Of a stretch of 64,000 nucleotides of DNA, positions 63,034 to 64,000 are shown one piece after another; positions within the stretch are counted from its first letter, which is position 1, and the number at the start of each line of letters is the position of its first letter. Source of the DNA: Mycobacterium sp. NBC_00419. Its GTDB lineage: Bacteria > Actinomycetota > Actinomycetes > Mycobacteriales > Mycobacteriaceae. The translations under genes and the position numbers were made by a program. The notes below the pieces were generated by a model that worked only from the letters and a program-made list of their open reading frames with translations, was not told the DNA's origin and searched no databases. Location: positions 3,286,001 to 3,350,000 of the forward strand of contig NZ_CP107931.1 of NCBI RefSeq assembly GCF_036023875.1, written 5' to 3'.

Positions 63034-64000
63034 ATGGCGACCCCCCGACTACTGTTCAACCCGAACAACCAGGATTTCTCGCAGTTCGATGCGGAGACCC
63101 GTCGCCAACTTCAGGCACTAGTCGAGTGGTTCGAGTCGCGTGGCAAGGCCAGGCTGCTGCAGGACGATGTGGACGCGACCTGGGTTTCGGACTTCTTGGA
63201 CTTCATCAAGCGCGAGCGCGTCTTCGCGACTTTCCTGACCCCCGCCGAGTACGGCATCGGCGATGACAACAAGCGCTGGGACACCTCCCGTAATGCCGCG
63301 CTCAGCGAGATCCTCGGCTTCTACGGCCTGGCCTACTGGTACGCCGAGCAGGTCACGATCCTCGGCCTCGGCCCGATCTGGCAGAGCGACAACATCAAGG
63401 CCAAGGAACGTGCCGCCGCGCAGTTGGACAACGGCGGTGTGATGGCCTTCGCGCTCTCCGAGCGTGAGCACGGCGCCGACATCTACAACACCGACATGGT
63501 TCTGACTCCCGCAGCCGACGGCGACGAAGAGGGCGTGGTGTTCCGCGCGTCGGGGGAGAAGTACTACATCGGCAACGGCAACGTGGCAGGCATGGTGTCG
63601 GTGTTCTCTCGCCGAGCCGACGTGGACGGCCCCGACGGCTACGTGTGGTTCGCAGCCGAGAGCAGCCACCCCGCGTACAAGCTGATCGGCAACGTCGTTC
63701 ACGGCCAGATGTATGTCAGCAACTTCCGACTCGAGGACTATCCGGTTCGCGAGGAAGACATCTTGTGCACCGGCCCCGACGCCTTTTCGGTGGCGCTGAA
63801 CACCGTCAACGTCGGCAAGTTCAATCTGTGCACCGCGTCCATCGGGATGTGCGAGCACGCGTTCTACGAGGCGATCACGCACTCCAACAACCGGATTCTG
63901 TACGGCAACCCGGTGACCGACTTCCCGCATGTACGAGCGAGTTTCGTTGAGGCCTACGCCCGGCTGGTGGCGATGAAGCTGTTCAGCGACCGTGCCATCG
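63034..64000 (+). CDS. Acyl-CoA dehydrogenase, truncated by the window end
   Basis: About 322 residues are visible, open to the right edge. The ATG at 63034 follows AAAGGAG by 4 nt. Features are FALSEREHGADIYNTDM and EKYYIGNGNVAGMVSVFSRR (FAD and substrate region of the acyl-CoA dehydrogenase fold), and INVGKFNLCTASIGMCEHAFYEA-type helices. It does not have the compact FadE5 layout of 22348-24114 at its start; it resembles longer mycobacterial FadE proteins. The catalytic base is not visible because the C-terminus is missing. Confidence 0.85.
   Translation, partial: MATPRLLFNPNNQDFSQFDAETRRQLQALVEWFESRGKARLLQDDVDATWVSDFLDFIKRERVFATFLTPAEYGIGDDNKRWDTSRNAALSEILGFYGLAYWYAEQVTILGLGPIWQSDNIKAKERAAAQLDNGGVMAFALSEREHGADIYNTDMVLTPAADGDEEGVVFRASGEKYYIGNGNVAGMVSVFSRRADVDGPDGYVWFAAESSHPAYKLIGNVVHGQMYVSNFRLEDYPVREEDILCTGPDAFSVALNTVNVGKFNLCTASIGMCEHAFYEAITHSNNRILYGNPVTDFPHVRASFVEAYARLVAMKLFSDRAI

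Overview
The window is high-GC actinobacterial chromosome, almost certainly from a member of the Mycobacteriaceae and most likely an environmental, fast-growing Mycolicibacterium. The evidence is the gene content and order: an isoniazid-inducible iniB-iniA-iniC locus with iniR and lpqJ, an etfD (Rv0338c-type) membrane Fe-S oxidoreductase beside an Rv0337c-type aminotransferase, a dcd / UDP-glucose dehydrogenase pair beside an Rv0320-type exported protein, an Rv0315-type GH16 glucanase, an Rv0309-type L,D-transpeptidase fold, an MmpL transporter, and F420-dependent and mycothiol-dependent enzymes. The order parallels M. tuberculosis Rv0308-Rv0344, expanded by accessory blocks. Family names and Rv parallels come from memory of the families, not from a search.

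Layout. 1-7.9 kb: a truncated PAP2 phosphatase/lipid kinase fusion, a secreted phosphoesterase, a tightly coupled three-gene operon resembling an orphan type VII secretion-associated cluster (DUF5631/DUF5632 type), an L,D-transpeptidase-like protein and a SnoaL-like protein. 7.9-24 kb: accessory metabolism. It holds a 48-aa gene with a strong hairpin, a TetR regulator divergent from a two-gene catabolic unit, a zinc alcohol dehydrogenase divergent from a full-length bifunctional AdhE, a complete oligopeptide-type ABC operon, a secreted Ala/Thr-rich protein and a FadE5-like acyl-CoA dehydrogenase. 24-34 kb: envelope and export genes (GH16 glucanase, MmpL without MmpS, Rv0320-like protein), a flavin-type oxidase, a Fic enzyme beside tRNA-Gly(CCC), and a lipoprotein with a nucleotidyltransferase-like signature next to dcd. 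34-44 kb: an actin/Hsp70-fold bitopic protein, UDP-glucose dehydrogenase, a GGDEF-EAL protein, small enzymes, a YibE/F membrane protein and the aminotransferase. 44-61 kb: etfD, iniR, an Hsp70-like bitopic protein, two IniB-domain proteins, iniA, iniC, three more bitopic Thr/Pro-rich proteins, an F420-type oxidoreductase and lpqJ. 61-64 kb: a secreted alkaline-phosphatase-superfamily enzyme and the start of another acyl-CoA dehydrogenase.

How the parts fit. The ini region looks like one cell-envelope stress module. IniR is a MalT-like ATP-binding LuxR regulator. Direct repeats of CCCCTAA lie in the divergent region between the Hsp70-like/iniR operon and the first IniB-domain gene, and again just upstream of iniB. 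IniA and IniC are dynamin-like GTPases. Around them sit four single-pass proteins sharing a PW(Y/H)R(R/K/S) motif at the membrane entry and long Thr/Pro-rich outer tails. Here iniC is separated from iniA by one of these genes on the opposite strand. etfD has two tandem perfect palindromes upstream, which suggests TetR-type control of beta-oxidation electron transfer.

No insertion sequence, prophage, CRISPR array or rRNA was seen. No stretch longer than 300 bases lacks a gene.
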